A stretch of 64,000 nt of DNA, from contig JAHDVF020000237.1 of the NCBI GenBank assembly GCA_022606425.2, forward strand, positions 1-64,000, read 5' to 3'. Below the pieces are notes generated by a model, which saw only the letters and a program-made list of their open reading frames with translations, ran no database searches and had not been told where the DNA came from. The translations under genes were made by a program, and so were the position numbers. Numbering within the stretch: position 1 is the first letter of the stretch; each line of letters starts with the position of its first letter. This DNA is from Lepidostoma basale (lineage: Eukaryota; Arthropoda; Insecta; Trichoptera; Lepidostomatidae). Shown in pieces: positions 62,455-64,000 of this stretch.

Positions 62455-62785
62455 AAAATTTTGCCTTTCACATTGCGTTAAAAAGATCTTCTGCTTAATG
62501 CTTAAAAATACAATATTCATAGATGGCGTAAGTGTGTAGATTGAAAAAACTACCATGTAAATAGTGGTATTACAGATTAACATATATTTAATTTCCAAAA
62601 AAATTGTCAGACACGGTGGTCATAAGAAAAAAAGGTGGAATGGGGAATGTTGTATTACATAAAGCGTGCGCTTAACCCAACCAATGACAGGTCATAAGTC
62701 CTGTAAACATCTCGATCAACCATATTCTGTTTACAATTTTTATCTTCGTCTCTATTGAGATACAATTGATTCTTAAAAATATTGG
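62455..62785 (-). repeat. Repeat B, full-length-like
   Basis: From GCCTTTCACATTGCGTTAAA to CTCTATTGAGATACAATTGA. The core is intact. Confidence 0.87.
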
Positions 62786-63330
62786 AATTAGTTAAATTGT
62801 TTTTTTTTTGGTTGAACGGTTCCTACTTAGTATGTATTAAGAGCACAATGGCCGTTAGCGCTGGTACCGCCGGAGTCATGATTTTAATTTGAAACGCGTT
62901 CCATTTTTAAAATTATTCGAACGAGTTGCCCTACCGTGGCTCATTTAAAATTTCTGAGGTGGGAGTTCGGCGAAAAATTCAATTTGCAAAGTAAATCCGA
63001 TCAAGTTTCCAAAATTTGAGCATTTTTCGATACACGCACACAGGTTTAGGCGAGGAATAATGGCGCGAAGGCAGCGAATAAAGAAAACCAGGGGATATGC
63101 GAGAATAAAATTGTTTCATGATTACTTAATTTCACTCTTCACATACTCGAAGGTACATGCTTCGGGTGATTCTTAATAATTACAATAGGGCATGCCCATT
63201 GATTGCGTTAAAGCCCCTCATTTGCATCTGGACCCACTATCGCCTCCATGGAAAGCTCCAGAGCCCGATGGGGGGCGGTTTCGCTGGGAACCTATGGAAT
63301 CACTAAATACTTTACGGAGCTCATTATTTA
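62786..63330. other. Repeat-free, balanced-composition block
   Basis: No repeat family, no splice-bounded PTP exon on the minus strand. GC-richer around 63190-63300 (GCCCATTGATTGCG, CTCCAGAGCCCGATGGGGGG). Single-copy intron or regulatory DNA is possible. Confidence 0.35.
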
Positions 63331-63334
63331 ATTA

Positions 63335-63540
63335 TATAAGAAAACGTGGAAAACGTGCCACGATCAAATAAATAAAATATTGAATGTCGACTACGTGAGG
63401 AGTTGGGGAACTCTACGTGCGTGTATGACACGATGTATGAATGTTGAGGAAGCGCGAGAAGTATGTCAGGAAAGAAAAGTGTGGCAGTCCTTGTTTTGTG
63501 CCTATCGTTTCGGGGAGATAGCGCAATGATTAGTAAGTTT
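63335..63540 (+). mobile_element. LINE-A 3' end
   Basis: AAAACGTGCCACGATCAAAT to GAGATAGCGCAATGATTAGT, diverged. Confidence 0.8.
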
Positions 63541-63589
63541 TTTTACTAATTTATGTAAATTTAATGAATTAATGAAAAAAAAAAAAACT

Positions 63590-63690
63590 GATACAAAATT
63601 TCTTTATTATAATATATTAAGTGGGCTTCCACTTGTGTTTAACGTCGATCGGTTTCGTCAGCTTGCTGCCATCTTCTAGTGAAAATGGCA
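63590..63690 (-). ncRNA. Hammerhead-like module M15 with Penelope-like flank
   Basis: The minus strand at 63647-63678 reads TAGAAGA, T, GGCAG / CTGAC, GAA, ACCGAT, C. The flank (TTAAACACAAGTGGAAGCCC and TAATAAAGAAATTTTGTATC) is the same as beside M10 and M11. Confidence 0.5.
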
Positions 63691-63934
63691 GCAAAATTTT
63701 AATTAAATGAAAATCATACAAAAATAGGTATACTGACTTCTACAACAGTATACAAAACAACACACAATAATATTAATACAATTCAGAAAAAAGTCATTTT
63801 AGTTAAAATCCACTAATGTTCGACCGGTCGAAGACACAAATATTATTATTATTTACAATGAACTTCTACCATGAAATTTAAAAAATAAAATGTATTTTTT
63901 TATAATGCCATACATTATTATTATTAGTATTATT
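63691..63934. other. No gene seen
   Basis: AT-rich. TTCGACCGGTCGAA at 63819-63832 is a small palindrome. Confidence 0.3.
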
Positions 63935-64000
63935 TTGTTGAATCGCTCTTTACATCATGATAGCGCAAGCCAAATCGATGTAAAGGGTATAGCTATCATA
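63935..64000 (-). mobile_element. tRNA SINE S (second subfamily) tail, cut by window edge
   Basis: TTGAATCGCTCTTTACATCA and AAATCGATGTAAAGG match the 3' part of the SINE at 26378-26440. The head lies beyond the window. Confidence 0.7.

Overview
This is a eukaryotic, AT-rich window of about 64 kb. It is best read as intronic and intergenic DNA from an insect with a large, transposon-swollen genome. A big-genome beetle is my guess from the repeat style, not something I can prove. The reasons are consensus splice sites, tRNA-derived SINEs, mariner, hAT and pogo-like DNA transposons, many kinds of 5'-truncated RTE-like LINEs, and a metazoan protein tyrosine phosphatase gene. There are no operons, and nearly all long open frames are pieces of mobile elements. 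The main host gene is a protein tyrosine phosphatase (PTP) on the minus strand. Four consecutive coding exons lie at 59954-60030, 49082-49216, 31516-31653 and 13912-14078. They join in perfect phase into 171 contiguous residues of one PTP domain, separated by introns of about 10.7, 17.4 and 17.4 kb. The domain keeps the TQGP and FWRMVW motifs and the His-Cys of the P-loop. The WPD loop reads Trp-His-Ser-His, and the residue after His-Cys cannot be Ser, so a pseudophosphatase is likely. The upstream and downstream PTP exons are not visible here. A second candidate host gene, a short secreted protein of two exons (2930-3064 and 157-504, minus strand), lies downstream and may be nested in the next PTP intron. 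Everything else is repeats. I use working labels. LINE-A is an RTE-like family with a (TTAG)n tail, about 27 pieces, with the longest RT at 16347-17620; A2 and A3 are its subfamilies. LINE-B to LINE-F are RTE-like families, often with (GAA)n tails. LINE-G is jockey/CR1-like, LINE-H is L2/CR1-like, and LINE-I, J, K and L are minor. nA is a short family that carries the LINE-A 3' tail. B is a roughly 350-500 bp repeat of unknown class with at least ten copies. S is a tRNA SINE. P, Q and R are short families related to the hammerhead-like modules. Several nested insertions show clear target-site duplications: hAT elements with 8-bp duplications, LINEs in hATs, a mariner in a SINE, and LINEs in hammerhead-bearing repeats. 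The most interesting signal is a recurrent RNA-like module seen about fifteen times, on both strands and in several unrelated repeat families. It consists of CTGANGA, one extra base, a hairpin, GAAA, and then a short self-complementary stem followed by C, T or A. It matches the hammerhead ribozyme core, with a palindromic stem III that would favour dimers, as described for Penelope-like elements and retrozymes. Several modules face each other inside long inverted repeats.
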